Assembly (NCBI GenBank): GCA_035546335.1
Contig: DATKDP010000024.1
Location: 1 to 64,000, forward strand
Length of the DNA: 64,000 nucleotides
Origin: DATKDP01 sp035546335
GTDB lineage: Bacteria > Acidobacteriota > Thermoanaerobaculia > Gp7-AA8
Direction: 5' to 3'
A program made the translations under genes and the position numbers. Below the pieces are notes generated by a model that was given only the letters and a program-made list of their open reading frames with translations, did no database searches and was not told the origin of the DNA. Positions 33,848-42,128 of the stretch are shown here, piece by piece (position 1 is the first letter of the stretch; each line of letters opens with the position of its first letter).

Positions 33848-35568
33848 GCGGCTCCTCGGACAGGTTCTTCGATTTGAATCTCACCCTTCTTGACCGCCTT
33901 GACGAAGGCATCGACGACCTTTGGATCGAATCGGTTGCCGGCGAATCCGGTGATTTTCTCGACCACGTAGCTCAACTCCATCGCCTTCTGATACGGACGA
34001 TTGGTGGTCATCGCGTCGAAAGTGTCGGCGATCGCCACGATGCGTGCCTGCATCGGAATCTCCTCGCCCCTCAGGCCGTCGGGATAGCCTCCGCCGGCCC
34101 ATTTCTCATGGTGGTACTTCATCCCGGGAATGATGTCGATGAGCTGAGCGACGCCGCTCATGATTGCAGCACCTTTTGCCGGATGGCCCTTCATGACCTC
34201 GAACTCATCATCGCTGAGCGAGCCGGGCTTGCGGAGAATGCGGTCGTCGATCCCGATCTTCCCGACGTCGTGAAGCAGGGCGCTGATGCGGAGATTCCGG
34301 AGCTGGTCCGCCGGAAGCTGAAGCTGCTTTCCGATTCCGATCGAATAGCGTGCGACTCGCTCGGAATGACCCCGCGTGTAGGGATCTTTCGCGTCGATGG
34401 CCGCGGCCAGCATGCGCACCGAGTTGATGAAGAGGAGATTGTTCTCGTGTGCGGCCTGCTTGAGCTGTTCGATCGACTTTTCGATCGCATCGGACATCGA
34501 GTTGAAATTCTGCGCCAGCTCGCCGATCTCGTTGCGGGTCTTCACCGATACGCGCTGCTGATAGTTCCCGTTGGCGATCTCGTGTGTCCGCTGGGCGAGG
34601 ATGCGGATAGGGCGCGTGATGCCGGTCGCGAAGAGGGATCCGAGAAGCAGCGCGAGACCTACGGCGATCGCTCCCCACAGAACGGTTCGCTCGATCATCT
34701 GCCTGACGGATGCAAACGCCTTCGCCTCCTCCTTCTGAACGACGACTCCCCAGCCCAGCGAGCGGACCGGCGCCACGGTTCCCAGCAGGTCGACTTCCTC
34801 TCCATTGATGATCGTCGAATACGATTCGGTCAGGCGCACCGGGGCCTTCTTGAACTCCTGCACGATCTTCAGATCGGAAACGTCGGGACGCTGCACGTTC
34901 ACCGCCGGCTCGGTGTGAAGCAGGACCCGTCCGTTGCGGTCGACGATGAATGCAGTCACGTCTCCCTTTCGTTCCTCGCCGACGCGGTTTGACACCGACT
35001 GCAGGCTGACGAGTGCCTCGACCGCTCCGACCACCCGATCCCCCTCACGCACCGGTCTGGCGATCACGATTCCCGGTTGATTGATGCTCTCGATGTACTG
35101 GAATCCACCGACGTAGTCCTGTCCTCTCAGAGCTGCCGCGAGCGCCGAGTCGAGCTCCCTGGTCACAGAGGCGTCGAGTCCGGCCGGCTGAGCCGTGGCA
35201 CCCTGGCCGCTCTGGTTGACGATGCGCAGGACGAGAAGATTGGGGTCCGACTCGGTGTAGACCGAGATCAGACGCTCGGATCCGGCGGTGAACGGATCAC
35301 TTCCGGGAGGGAGCAAAGCCGCCGTGACCTGCATTCCTCCGCCGATCTTCGTCAGATTCTGCTTGTAGGTCTCGACGAGGTTGTCGACGTCGTTGGCGAT
35401 TCCGACCGCGGAGCGTGTCAAGTACTTCTTTTCGAGCGTCTCGAGCGAATCGCGATTGATTCCGATCAGGAAGTAGTGGGATACGACGAGCGGAAGAACT
35501 CCGACGAGGAGAAGGACTCCAAGGATCGTCCAGAGCAGACGCGGCCGGCCGATGGGGCTCGCGGACAT
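33844..35568 (-). CDS. HD-GYP phosphodiesterase with Cache sensor and HAMP
   Basis: A 574-residue membrane sensor. TM1 is LLWTILGVLLLVGVLPLVV. A periplasmic Cache-type sensor domain spans about 40-280. TM2 is WGAIAVGLALLLGSLFATG, then a HAMP linker (RPIRILAQRTHEIANGNY) and a C-terminal HD-GYP domain from about 370 with LLHDVGKIGIDD, MKGHPAKG and YHHEKWAGGGYPDGL. HD-GYP enzymes hydrolyse cyclic di-GMP, so an extracellular ligand may tune c-di-GMP. The frame is open upstream to 36075, but the ATG at 35568 has TATAAT 6 bases before it and fits the TM start. The TPR gene overlaps its stop. Confidence 0.93.
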   Translation of the reverse strand: MSASPIGRPRLLWTILGVLLLVGVLPLVVSHYFLIGINRDSLETLEKKYLTRSAVGIANDVDNLVETYKQNLTKIGGGMQVTAALLPPGSDPFTAGSERLISVYTESDPNLLVLRIVNQSGQGATAQPAGLDASVTRELDSALAAALRGQDYVGGFQYIESINQPGIVIARPVREGDRVVGAVEALVSLQSVSNRVGEERKGDVTAFIVDRNGRVLLHTEPAVNVQRPDVSDLKIVQEFKKAPVRLTESYSTIINGEEVDLLGTVAPVRSLGWGVVVQKEEAKAFASVRQMIERTVLWGAIAVGLALLLGSLFATGITRPIRILAQRTHEIANGNYQQRVSVKTRNEIGELAQNFNSMSDAIEKSIEQLKQAAHENNLLFINSVRMLAAAIDAKDPYTRGHSERVARYSIGIGKQLQLPADQLRNLRISALLHDVGKIGIDDRILRKPGSLSDDEFEVMKGHPAKGAAIMSGVAQLIDIIPGMKYHHEKWAGGGYPDGLRGEEIPMQARIVAIADTFDAMTTNRPYQKAMELSYVVEKITGFAGNRFDPKVVDAFVKAVKKGEIQIEEPVRGAA

Positions 35569-35574
35569 GACCCG

Positions 35575-35580
35575 ATTATA
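35575..35580 (-). promoter_or_regulatory. TATAAT -10 box, possible leaderless start
   Basis: On the minus strand a perfect extended -10 (TGTTATAAT) ends 6 bases before the ATG of the HD-GYP gene. Transcription would begin at about the A of the start codon, giving a leaderless mRNA. No good -35 is visible, which an extended -10 can tolerate. Confidence 0.45.
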
Positions 35581-35655
35581 ACAACGCTCCGCCTCCGAGC
35601 GCGAAAGAGGGTTTCGCCGGGAAGATGCCGGCCTCCCTCGCCGTTCCCCTCGCCG

Positions 35656-36786
35656 ATGAAGCAGCCAGGCGATTCGCACCCCGCAGGCGCCGGTCTTTAT
35701 GTCCATCTCCCTTTCTGCCGTGTTCGCTGCACGTATTGTCCGTTCGTGGTCACCACCCGGCAGGAGATCGAAGAGGAGTACGTCGACGCGTTGATCGAGG
35801 AAATGGAACGGCGCGCCGAAGTGGGGGCGATCGACTCGCTCTTTCTGGGAGGTGGAACTCCATCCCGAAGCTCGATGCAAACCCTCCAGCGGATCGTCGG
35901 TGCAGCGAGGTCCCTTTACGGTCTCGCCGCCGGCTCCGAAGTGACGCTCGAAGCGAATCCGGAAGACGTCGACGAAGCGAATCTCGAAGGCTGGCTGGCC
36001 CTGGGAGTGAACCGCATCAGCCTCGGAGTGCAGTCGCTCGACGATTCCGAGCTTCGCCCGCTCGGACGCATTCACGGAGGGGAAACTGCGATCCGCGCAC
36101 TCACCCTCGCAGTCGCCAGCGGCGTCCGAACGAGCGCCGATCTGATCCTCGGCCTCCCGTTGCAGACTCCCGAATCATTCCGCGAGTCGCTGCTCGGCGT
36201 GATCGAGAGAGGGGTGGGGCATCTCTCGCTCTACATTCTCGATCTCGAAGAGGGGACGCGGCTGTTCGATCAGGTCCGATCGCGACGCGTCAGCCTGCCG
36301 GAGGATGAGCAGACCGAGGCGATGTATCTGCTCGCCGGAGCCGAGGCGGCGCGAGCCGGATTCGAACAATACGAAGTGAGCAACTTCGCCAGGCCGGGGG
36401 AGCAGAGCGCGCACAACCTGAAGTACTGGAATCGGATCCGTTACGCCGGATTCGGAGTCGGCGCTCACTCGTTCGACGGCCGTTCGCGCCAGGCGAACAC
36501 GCGCGATGTTCACGAGTACATCGGCCGAATCGTAGAAGGGGAAAGTGCCGTCGCCTTTCACGAGACTCTCAGCGAAGAAGAGGCGCGACATGAAGAGCTG
36601 TTCCTCGGTCTTCGAAAGGTGCCCGGGCTGGAGTATGCTGATCTGGTCCGACTGAGTGGAGAGGAGGGTGTGCCATGGATCGAGCAGGGAATGTCAGAAG
36701 GATGGCTGAAGACAGAGAGCGAGAGAATCAGTTTCACCCCCCGCGGTTTTCTTCTCAGCAACGAGCTCATCGCGCGACTCTTCTGA
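35656..36786 (+). CDS. hemW: HemW-like radical SAM protein
   Basis: The 376-residue protein begins GAGLYVHLPFCRVRCTYCPF, the radical SAM CxxxCxxC motif with Phe after the last Cys, as in HemW. Other blocks are FLGGGTPSRSS, VTLEANPEDVD, LGVNRISLGVQSLDD and YEVSNFARPGEQSAHNLKYW. HemW is thought to deliver haem to respiratory proteins; it lacks the extra Cys of the true coproporphyrinogen dehydrogenase HemN. The frame is open upstream to 35077 across the divergent gene, so I start at the ATG at 35656. Its 3' end overlaps the next gene. Confidence 0.9.
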   Translation: MKQPGDSHPAGAGLYVHLPFCRVRCTYCPFVVTTRQEIEEEYVDALIEEMERRAEVGAIDSLFLGGGTPSRSSMQTLQRIVGAARSLYGLAAGSEVTLEANPEDVDEANLEGWLALGVNRISLGVQSLDDSELRPLGRIHGGETAIRALTLAVASGVRTSADLILGLPLQTPESFRESLLGVIERGVGHLSLYILDLEEGTRLFDQVRSRRVSLPEDEQTEAMYLLAGAEAARAGFEQYEVSNFARPGEQSAHNLKYWNRIRYAGFGVGAHSFDGRSRQANTRDVHEYIGRIVEGESAVAFHETLSEEEARHEELFLGLRKVPGLEYADLVRLSGEEGVPWIEQGMSEGWLKTESERISFTPRGFLLSNELIARLF

Positions 36787-37496
36787 TCCTGTTGCTGCTG
36801 CCGCTTCCGCTCGTGGCGGCCGACATCTCGTTCGATCCGAGCATCACGCAGGAGCAGTTCCGGACCTTCTCCGCGCTCGTGGCGCAGGGGATTCATCCGA
36901 CTCCGGTCGAGCCGGCGACTGCGAGGGGACTCTTTTCGTTCGATATCGGGCTTGCCGGGACGGCGATTCCGATCGACGAAGACGCAGAGTACTGGGTCCG
37001 CGCCGTCGATTCCGACTTCACCACGAATGGCTACGTCATCGTTCCGCGCGTGGTCGTCTCCAAGGGACTCGGCGTCGCCAACATCGCCGCTTCGTATGCG
37101 AAGATCCCCGATACCGACATCGCCGTGCTCGGCGGGACGCTCGATGTTCCGGTGATCCGCGGCGGGCTGGTCTGGCCGACTCTCGCCGTGCGCGGAAGTT
37201 ACGCCGACCTGCGGGGCGTCGACGAATTCGACCTTCGAACGTACGGTGCCGAGGCATTTCTGAGCAAGGCGTTCGGTCCGGTGACGCCCTACGCTGCGGC
37301 GGGCATCATGCGCACGCGCGCCATCGGGATCATCGAAGAGCAGGGGCCGATTCCCCGCACCGAGCTCCGCGACGAATTCGATCAGGAGCGCTACACCCTC
37401 GGCCTGCGCTTCTCGCTGGTCGTCATCCGATTCGCCGTCGAAGCGACCCAGGCGGAAGAGCGCTCGTATGCGGCGAAAGTGAGCTTCGGGCTGTAG
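36675..37496 (+). CDS. Hypothetical outer-membrane-like protein
   Basis: A 273-residue protein (or about 264 if the ATG at 36702 is used) with a hydrophobic signal (RATLLILLLLPLPLVAADIS). The body is rich in amphipathic beta strands ending in a hydrophobic/aromatic C-terminal strand (AKVSFGL). It resembles a small outer-membrane beta-barrel of unknown role, with strands such as YVIVPRVVVSKGLGVANIAA and TLGLRFSLVVIRFAVEATQA. The 36675 ATG has GAGGAGGG 7 bases upstream but lies 112 bases inside hemW, so the leader before the signal is suspicious. Confidence 0.7.
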   Translation: MDRAGNVRRMAEDRERENQFHPPRFSSQQRAHRATLLILLLLPLPLVAADISFDPSITQEQFRTFSALVAQGIHPTPVEPATARGLFSFDIGLAGTAIPIDEDAEYWVRAVDSDFTTNGYVIVPRVVVSKGLGVANIAASYAKIPDTDIAVLGGTLDVPVIRGGLVWPTLAVRGSYADLRGVDEFDLRTYGAEAFLSKAFGPVTPYAAAGIMRTRAIGIIEEQGPIPRTELRDEFDQERYTLGLRFSLVVIRFAVEATQAEERSYAAKVSFGL

Positions 37497-37514
37497 TGTC
37501 ATTTCGAGAGGGCC

Positions 37515-37643
37515 ATGCGCTTCATGATGCAGTACGATCCGCGGCACGGCGACTACTCGAAGGAGAGGCACGAGATCTTCGCCTCGCTGACCATCAGAGA
37601 CCTGCTCGACGCGATCGAGAAGCGGAAGAGCGAATCGTCGTAG
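37515..37643 (+). CDS. Small hypothetical protein (42 residues)
   Basis: An ATG at 37515, with GAGAGGG 3 bases upstream, opens a 42-codon frame: start MRFMMQYDPRHGDYSKERHE, end AIEKRKSESS. The middle, IFASLTIRDLLDAIEKRK, looks like a single amphipathic helix. It starts 18 bases after the outer-membrane-like gene on the same strand. The composition is protein-like (Asp/Glu/Lys-rich with a hydrophobic face), but there is no family I can name. Confidence 0.4.
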   Translation: MRFMMQYDPRHGDYSKERHEIFASLTIRDLLDAIEKRKSESS

Positions 37644-37675
37644 CTTGCCGTCACCGACTCGCTCCGCCCCTTCCC

Positions 37676-38761
37676 TCAGTTTCCCTTTTCCCCACTCTTT
37701 GCCGCCGGTTTCTGCGTCAGGTGCGAGTGGATGACGCGTTTCAAATATTCGCCGTCGGTTCCGTAGTGGACGAACTGGCCGTTGACGATGAACGTCGGAG
37801 TTCCATTGACGCCATTGTCGAAGGCGCGCTCGACCTGGTCGAGGAGCTTGCGCTTCTCCTCCGGTGAACTGTAGATCGCCCGAACCTTCGTCCAGCTGAT
37901 GTCGCGGTCTTCGCAGAACCCGCGAATGATCGATTCGACGTTGTCCCGCTTGATCAGCGCCTGGTTCTCGAAGATGAAATCGACATAATCCCAGTACTTC
38001 GCCGGTGCGACCCTCTGGATGGCCCGTGCGCCGAGGGATGCACTCATCGACCAGTCGTGATGCTCGAACAGGGGAAGGTCGAGCCGCGAATACGCGATCC
38101 GGGAGAGATTCTGCTGGATCACCGGCTCGAGTGCCTCGTGCGCTCTCTTGCAGGTAGGGCATTGGAAATCGGAGAGCTCGAGAATCTGCAGCGGCGCCCC
38201 TTTCGTCCCGCGCGTCACGGCATTCCGTGCGCCCAGCGCCTCGAGGAGCGACGTGCCAGGGTCGACCGACAGCTTGCCTCGCCGGCCTACGAGAAAGAAG
38301 CGGCGCGATCCATCGAGATATCCGTGGTAGTGAAACGGACCGTGCTCGGTCTGCTTCCTGACGCGGACGCGCCAGAGGTCGTCAGGGAGGGGGGAGGAGT
38401 CGATCGTCGTCGTGACGGGAAACTTCAGAAGGCTCTGGGACAGCTCGGCGAGGCGTGTCTCCAGCGGACGTGGGTCGAAGGGAAGCGTGAAGACGTCCGA
38501 GAGGAGTACCTGGCCGGTGCCCGGCGATACGAACACGGCTGCGACGCGTCCACAGGCAGGGTCGGCCGAGGTATGCGTCACCTTGTAGGTGGTAAATCCC
38601 TTCGGTGCGACACCTGCGAACGTCTCGATGCGGACCTTGTTCGCCGGGCAATTGGGCAGCGTCCGTGTGATGTATCGGACCAGTGTCGGATCGGTGACCT
38701 CGGCGGAGCCGAGCGAAGTTGCCATGGCCAGCAGGAGAAGGAAGGAGTGGATTTTCATCAT
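37676..38761 (-). CDS. Secreted DsbA-like thioredoxin-fold protein
   Basis: A 361-residue protein with a signal peptide (MMKIHSFLLLLAMATSLGSA). A beta-rich N-terminal domain (about residues 20-190) is followed by a DsbA/thioredoxin-like domain with the CxxC site in DFQCPTCKRAHEAL. Near the end is the cis-Pro motif GVNGTPTFIVNGQFV. The fold suggests a periplasmic thiol oxidoreductase of the type that forms or isomerises disulfides. The N-terminal half has two Cys residues of its own (TLPNCPANKV, ADPACGRVA). AGGAAA lies 6 bases before the ATG. The rhodanese-like gene is directly upstream. Confidence 0.87.
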   Translation of the reverse strand: MMKIHSFLLLLAMATSLGSAEVTDPTLVRYITRTLPNCPANKVRIETFAGVAPKGFTTYKVTHTSADPACGRVAAVFVSPGTGQVLLSDVFTLPFDPRPLETRLAELSQSLLKFPVTTTIDSSPLPDDLWRVRVRKQTEHGPFHYHGYLDGSRRFFLVGRRGKLSVDPGTSLLEALGARNAVTRGTKGAPLQILELSDFQCPTCKRAHEALEPVIQQNLSRIAYSRLDLPLFEHHDWSMSASLGARAIQRVAPAKYWDYVDFIFENQALIKRDNVESIIRGFCEDRDISWTKVRAIYSSPEEKRKLLDQVERAFDNGVNGTPTFIVNGQFVHYGTDGEYLKRVIHSHLTQKPAAKSGEKGN

Positions 38762-38796
38762 TGTCGGTTTCCTGGTGATCGGGAGTTGGAACATCG

Positions 38797-39207
38797 TCAG
38801 GGTGACGTAACAGTCGGATAGCCTCCTTCAATCCATGCGCCGATGCCTCCCTTGATTCTGATCACGTTCCGGAAGCCGGCGGCGACGAGCAGGGTCGCGG
38901 CGCGAATGCCCTCCTCCTCGCTGCTGGCGTAGGTGAGGATCGTCGAGGACTGATAGGGAAGCAGCTCGGCGATGCGGTTCTCGATCGACCCGAGAGGAGT
39001 GGAGAGAGCCCCGGCGACGTGGCCGCCGTCGAACTCCTCCCGTGTCCTGAAATCGAGCACCACCAGCTGCCTCGTGTCGAGGATCATCGCGTAGGCGATC
39101 GCGGGGCGGACGACCGCGAATCCGCCGAGCTCGCGGGAAACGCCGACGGTGTTGCAGGCGGCGGCGAGGAGCATCGTGAGGGTGACCAGAGAGGAGCGGA
39201 TGTTCAT
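38797..39207 (-). CDS. Rhodanese-like lipoprotein without active Cys
   Basis: A 136-residue protein with a lipoprotein signal (LVTLTMLLAAACNTV) and one rhodanese domain: LVVLDFRTREEFDGGHVAGA (conserved DxR-EF--GH-GA) and GFRNVIRIKGGIGAWIEGGY. At the place of the catalytic loop (usually C-x-x-G-x-R) it reads ILTYASSEEEGIRAA, with no Cys, so sulfurtransferase activity is unlikely. It may bind a partner instead. It lies on the same strand between the asparaginase gene (3-base gap) and the DsbA-like gene, so the three could be cotranscribed. Confidence 0.8.
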   Translation of the reverse strand: MNIRSSLVTLTMLLAAACNTVGVSRELGGFAVVRPAIAYAMILDTRQLVVLDFRTREEFDGGHVAGALSTPLGSIENRIAELLPYQSSTILTYASSEEEGIRAATLLVAAGFRNVIRIKGGIGAWIEGGYPTVTSP

Positions 39208-39210
39208 GGA

Positions 39211-40281
39211 TCAGAGAAGCTTCAGATCGAGCTCCGCCCTGACTTCTCCGACGACCACTCCGGCGGCGTTCCTGATCGCTCCATCGAGATGAGGAGCGAT
39301 TGCCGGGCGGTCGGAAAGATCGATGCCGAGCGCTCGAAGCGTCGCCAGAATAGCAGGATTCCGTCCGCGTGCCATCGATCCGTCATGGATCTTCATCGCG
39401 ATTCCGATCGGTCCTCGCGATCCGGTTGCACAGCGATCGTGCAGCTCGTCCGCCAGGGGTGGGAGGATCAGCATGGCGTAGAAGCCCTCCGCACCATCCT
39501 TGGTGACGAGCTGCCTGGGAACCGCCTCCATCAGCGCCGTGGTGATGCTCCAGTTTCCTGCGACGTACTCGGGATGCGCGAGCATCGCGTCGACGACCTG
39601 TCTCGCGGATTCCGAGTACCTCGGAAGTCCTGCCGGTGGAGGCGAATCGAGAGCGGTCGCACCGAGACGAGCGTAGGCTAGCGCCGCACGGTGAATCGAC
39701 ATGAAGAATGAGGGGACGCCGCATCCATCCGTCGCCATCCCGATCTCACCCGGACTGAGACCGGCGAAATCGGCCACCGACTTCTCGATCTCCACCTGAA
39801 CCGGATGGTCAGGCGCCGTGTACGGGCTGCTGGTCGCGTCGAGCAGCTTCGAGGCGAGCAGCATGCCGGCGTGCTTTCCGGAGCAGTTGTTGTGAAGCGG
39901 CGACGGCAGCTCGCCCGCCGCCCTCAGTTCGGCAGCCGCCTTTTCGTCGTAGGGAACATGCGATCCGCAGAGAAGGTCCTCCTCGTCGAAATCCCCCTTG
40001 CGGAGAATCGAGGCGGCGGCTGCCACATGATGGGGCTCGCCTCCGTGGGATGCGGTGATCAGGGCGATTTCCTCGGAGGTCAGATCGAATTCGTCCCCGG
40101 CACCTTCGAGCAGCATCGGAATGGTCTGGAATGGCTTGGCAGCGGAGCGGATGAAGGTTTGCGCGCCCGGATCGCCGCAGTAGGCGAGGAGGCGGCCGAA
40201 GGTGTCGACCACTGCGATCGAGCCGGTATGAAACGACTCCACGAGCCCGCCGCGGTAGACGACGACGAGCCGCTCGCTCAT
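39211..40281 (-). CDS. Asparaginase (AnsA-like, PF06089 family)
   Basis: The 356-residue protein matches the PF06089 asparaginase family, typified by Rhizobium etli ReAV. Seen are FIRSAAKPFQTIPML (Ser and Lys), LITASHGGEPHHV (Ser), HNNCSGKHAGMLLAS (Cys and Lys), MATDGCGVPSFFM (Cys) and GAEGFYAMLIL. It hydrolyses L-asparagine to aspartate and ammonia and is unrelated to the E. coli AnsA/AnsB type. No signal peptide is seen. The rhodanese gene follows after 3 bases. Confidence 0.9.
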   Translation of the reverse strand: MSERLVVVYRGGLVESFHTGSIAVVDTFGRLLAYCGDPGAQTFIRSAAKPFQTIPMLLEGAGDEFDLTSEEIALITASHGGEPHHVAAAASILRKGDFDEEDLLCGSHVPYDEKAAAELRAAGELPSPLHNNCSGKHAGMLLASKLLDATSSPYTAPDHPVQVEIEKSVADFAGLSPGEIGMATDGCGVPSFFMSIHRAALAYARLGATALDSPPPAGLPRYSESARQVVDAMLAHPEYVAGNWSITTALMEAVPRQLVTKDGAEGFYAMLILPPLADELHDRCATGSRGPIGIAMKIHDGSMARGRNPAILATLRALGIDLSDRPAIAPHLDGAIRNAAGVVVGEVRAELDLKLL

Positions 40282-40305
40282 CGGCAGCTGTCTTCGCGAT
40301 CGGGG

Positions 40306-40662
40306 TCAGGCGCGGGCGCCCGTGTTGCTCTCGGCGGCAATCGCTTCTTCCTCGCTCCCGTAGATCTTGAAAACCGTGTCGAGTTTCGCGAGCTTGAGCA
40401 GTTTCTGAATCCGTTCGGAAGGATTCACCAGAATGAGCTTCCGGTTCTGGTTGGTGAACTTGCCGAGATAGCCGACGAGCTCACCGATTCCGGTCGAGTC
40501 GATGTAGTCGATCTTCGTGAAATCGACGATGACATTCGTATTGTCGTTTCGGAGGACGTTCTCCAGGGCGGAAGAAAAGAACTCGGCACTCTCTCCCAGC
40601 TTGATCAGCCCTTCCACGTAGAGAATCGTGAACTCATCGCGATGCTTTTTCTCGACGATCAC
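40306..40662 (-). CDS. STAS-domain anti-anti-sigma factor
   Basis: A 118-residue STAS protein of the SpoIIAA/RsbV type: FTILYVEGLIKLGESAEF, VIVDFTKIDYIDSTGIGELV (the Ser of DSTG is the usual phosphorylation site) and KLILVNPSERIQKLLKLAKL. Such proteins titrate an anti-sigma/kinase partner. I chose GTG at 40662 because AGGAGG lies 6 bases upstream; the ATG at 40713 would add a poorly supported leader. No cognate kinase or sigma factor gene is adjacent. Confidence 0.88.
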   Translation of the reverse strand: MIVEKKHRDEFTILYVEGLIKLGESAEFFSSALENVLRNDNTNVIVDFTKIDYIDSTGIGELVGYLGKFTNQNRKLILVNPSERIQKLLKLAKLDTVFKIYGSEEEAIAAESNTGARA

Positions 40663-40766
40663 GAAGGGCCTCCTTTTGTCTCGATCATATCGGACGATTC
40701 TTTCGAGTGTCAACGTAACGACGCTGGTGTGGGAGCAAATACGGTGCCGGGCGGGGGCGGGGGAGA

Positions 40767-40912
40767 GGCTAGAGGCTGGAGAGGCGAGAGACGAGAGACG
40801 AGGGGCTACTAGAGGCTAGAGGCTAGAGACTGGAGGGGCGAGAGGGACGAGGGAGGCTACCCTTCTCGTCCCTCGTCTCTCGTCTCTCGCCTCAGCTAGC
40901 CTCCAGCCTCTA
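40767..40912. repeat. Inverted/tandem repeat at the ketosynthase 3' end
   Basis: Arm one (40767-40803) is built from GAGGCTGGAGAGGCGAGAGA-type units and CGAGAGACGAGAGACGAGG. Arm two (40871-40912) is its near reverse complement (CCTCGTCTCTCGTCTCTCGC, then CTAGCCTCCAGCCTCTAG). Between them the same words recur directly (AGAGGCTAGAGGCTAGAG). The array overlaps the last codons and stop of the ketosynthase gene (40896). Confidence 0.8.
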
Positions 40913-42128
40913 GTCCAGCCCTCGCCGCGAGCACGGCATTCATTCCGCCGAAGCCGAACGAGTTGGAGAGAAACAGGTGTGCGCTCGTCCCGCGCGCCTG
41001 ATTCGGAACGTAATCGAGATCGCAATCCGGATCGCCGCCGGAGAAATTGATGGTCGGCGGAAGAATGCCGTCGTTGAGAGCGAGAAGCGTGATGGCCAGC
41101 TCGATCGCTCCGCTCGCCCCCATCGCGTGACCATGCATCGCCTTGGTCGAGCTGACGGGAATTCGATAGGCATGATCGCCGAACAGCTCCTTGATCGCCG
41201 CAGTTTCCGAAAGATCGTTCGCCGTCGTGCCTGTGCCATGCGCGTTGATGTACTCGACATCGGCGGGAGTGAGGCCCGCCTGGTCGAGCGCTGTCCGCAT
41301 GGCCCGGGCGGCTCCGGCAGGGGAGGGATCGGTCACGTGGCCGCCATCGCTCGAGAAGCCGCAACCGAGTATCTCGCCGACGATCGGTTGCCGGCGCGCG
41401 ATGGCGAGGTCGAGCGCCTCGAGAACGAAGATGCCCGCTCCTTCGGCCAGCACCAGACCCGTTCGATCGGCACTGAACGGACGGCACGCAGCTTCCGGCG
41501 CATCGCCGCCACGTGCGAGAACGCGGAGGGCTTCCCATGCCCGGACGATACCGGGAACGATCGGCGCGTCAGCCCCTCCGGCGATCACGGCGTCGGCGAG
41601 TCCGTGCTGGATCCAGAGAGCTGCCTGTCCGATCGCATGAGTCGCCGAGGCACAAGCCGACACGGTGCATAGGGAGGGTCCGAGGGCGTTGAACCGAGCA
41701 GCGACGGCGCTCGCTGCGGCGTTGTACATCGCCTTCGGAATCGACATCGGATGGAATCGCTGGTTCCCATTCCGGTAGAGCCGCTCATACCCTCCGTCGA
41801 GGGTCTCGCTCCCTCCGAGGCCCGTTCCGATGAGCGTACCGATCCGCTCGGAGGGAATTGCATTCTCCAGTCGAGCCTGAGCGACAGCCTCCTCGGCGGC
41901 GACGAGCGCGAAGCGCGTGAAGCGGTCTCGGTCGGCCGGCGCATCATCGATCGCCCCTGCCGGAACCTCACCCGCGACTCGGCAGAGGAATTCGGCCGCG
42001 TTGACGCGCGAGATGGTCCGGATTCCGCTCGCTCCTGCATGAGCCGCGCGGAGCGTCGCCTCGCGCCCTCTACCTAGCGCCGAGACGACGCCGATTCCGG
42101 TGACGGCGACTCTGCGCAGGCTGCTCAC
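40896..42128 (-). CDS. 3-oxoacyl-ACP synthase, FabF-like
   Basis: The 410-residue ketosynthase has the catalytic Cys in LCTVSACASATHAIGQA, His in YINAHGTGTTANDLSE and His in STKAMHGHAMGASGAIELA, as in FabF/KAS II, plus NSFGFGGMNAVLAAR near the end. It condenses malonyl-ACP with an acyl chain. The ACP gene overlaps its start by 4 bases. No fabD, fabG or fabH is nearby, so this pair may serve a dedicated lipid or aryl-polyene-like product rather than bulk fatty-acid synthesis. Its last residues and stop fall inside a repeat array, suggesting the C-terminus was altered by repeat insertion. Confidence 0.92.
   Translation of the reverse strand: MSSLRRVAVTGIGVVSALGRGREATLRAAHAGASGIRTISRVNAAEFLCRVAGEVPAGAIDDAPADRDRFTRFALVAAEEAVAQARLENAIPSERIGTLIGTGLGGSETLDGGYERLYRNGNQRFHPMSIPKAMYNAAASAVAARFNALGPSLCTVSACASATHAIGQAALWIQHGLADAVIAGGADAPIVPGIVRAWEALRVLARGGDAPEAACRPFSADRTGLVLAEGAGIFVLEALDLAIARRQPIVGEILGCGFSSDGGHVTDPSPAGAARAMRTALDQAGLTPADVEYINAHGTGTTANDLSETAAIKELFGDHAYRIPVSSTKAMHGHAMGASGAIELAITLLALNDGILPPTINFSGGDPDCDLDYVPNQARGTSAHLFLSNSFGFGGMNAVLAARAGLEAGG

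Noticed and set aside
33655..34992. A 445-codon plus-strand open frame opposite the HD-GYP gene
   Set aside because: It is a shadow of the GC-rich real gene on the other strand: no domain, no ribosome site, unusual composition.
34992..36075. Long minus-strand frame extending the HD-GYP gene upstream to 36075
   Set aside because: The added part overlaps hemW antisense and has no recognisable domain; the ATG at 35568 with TATAAT fits.
36558..38162. A 534-codon minus-strand frame crossing three genes
   Set aside because: Arg/Asp-rich shadow spanning unrelated coding and spacer DNA.
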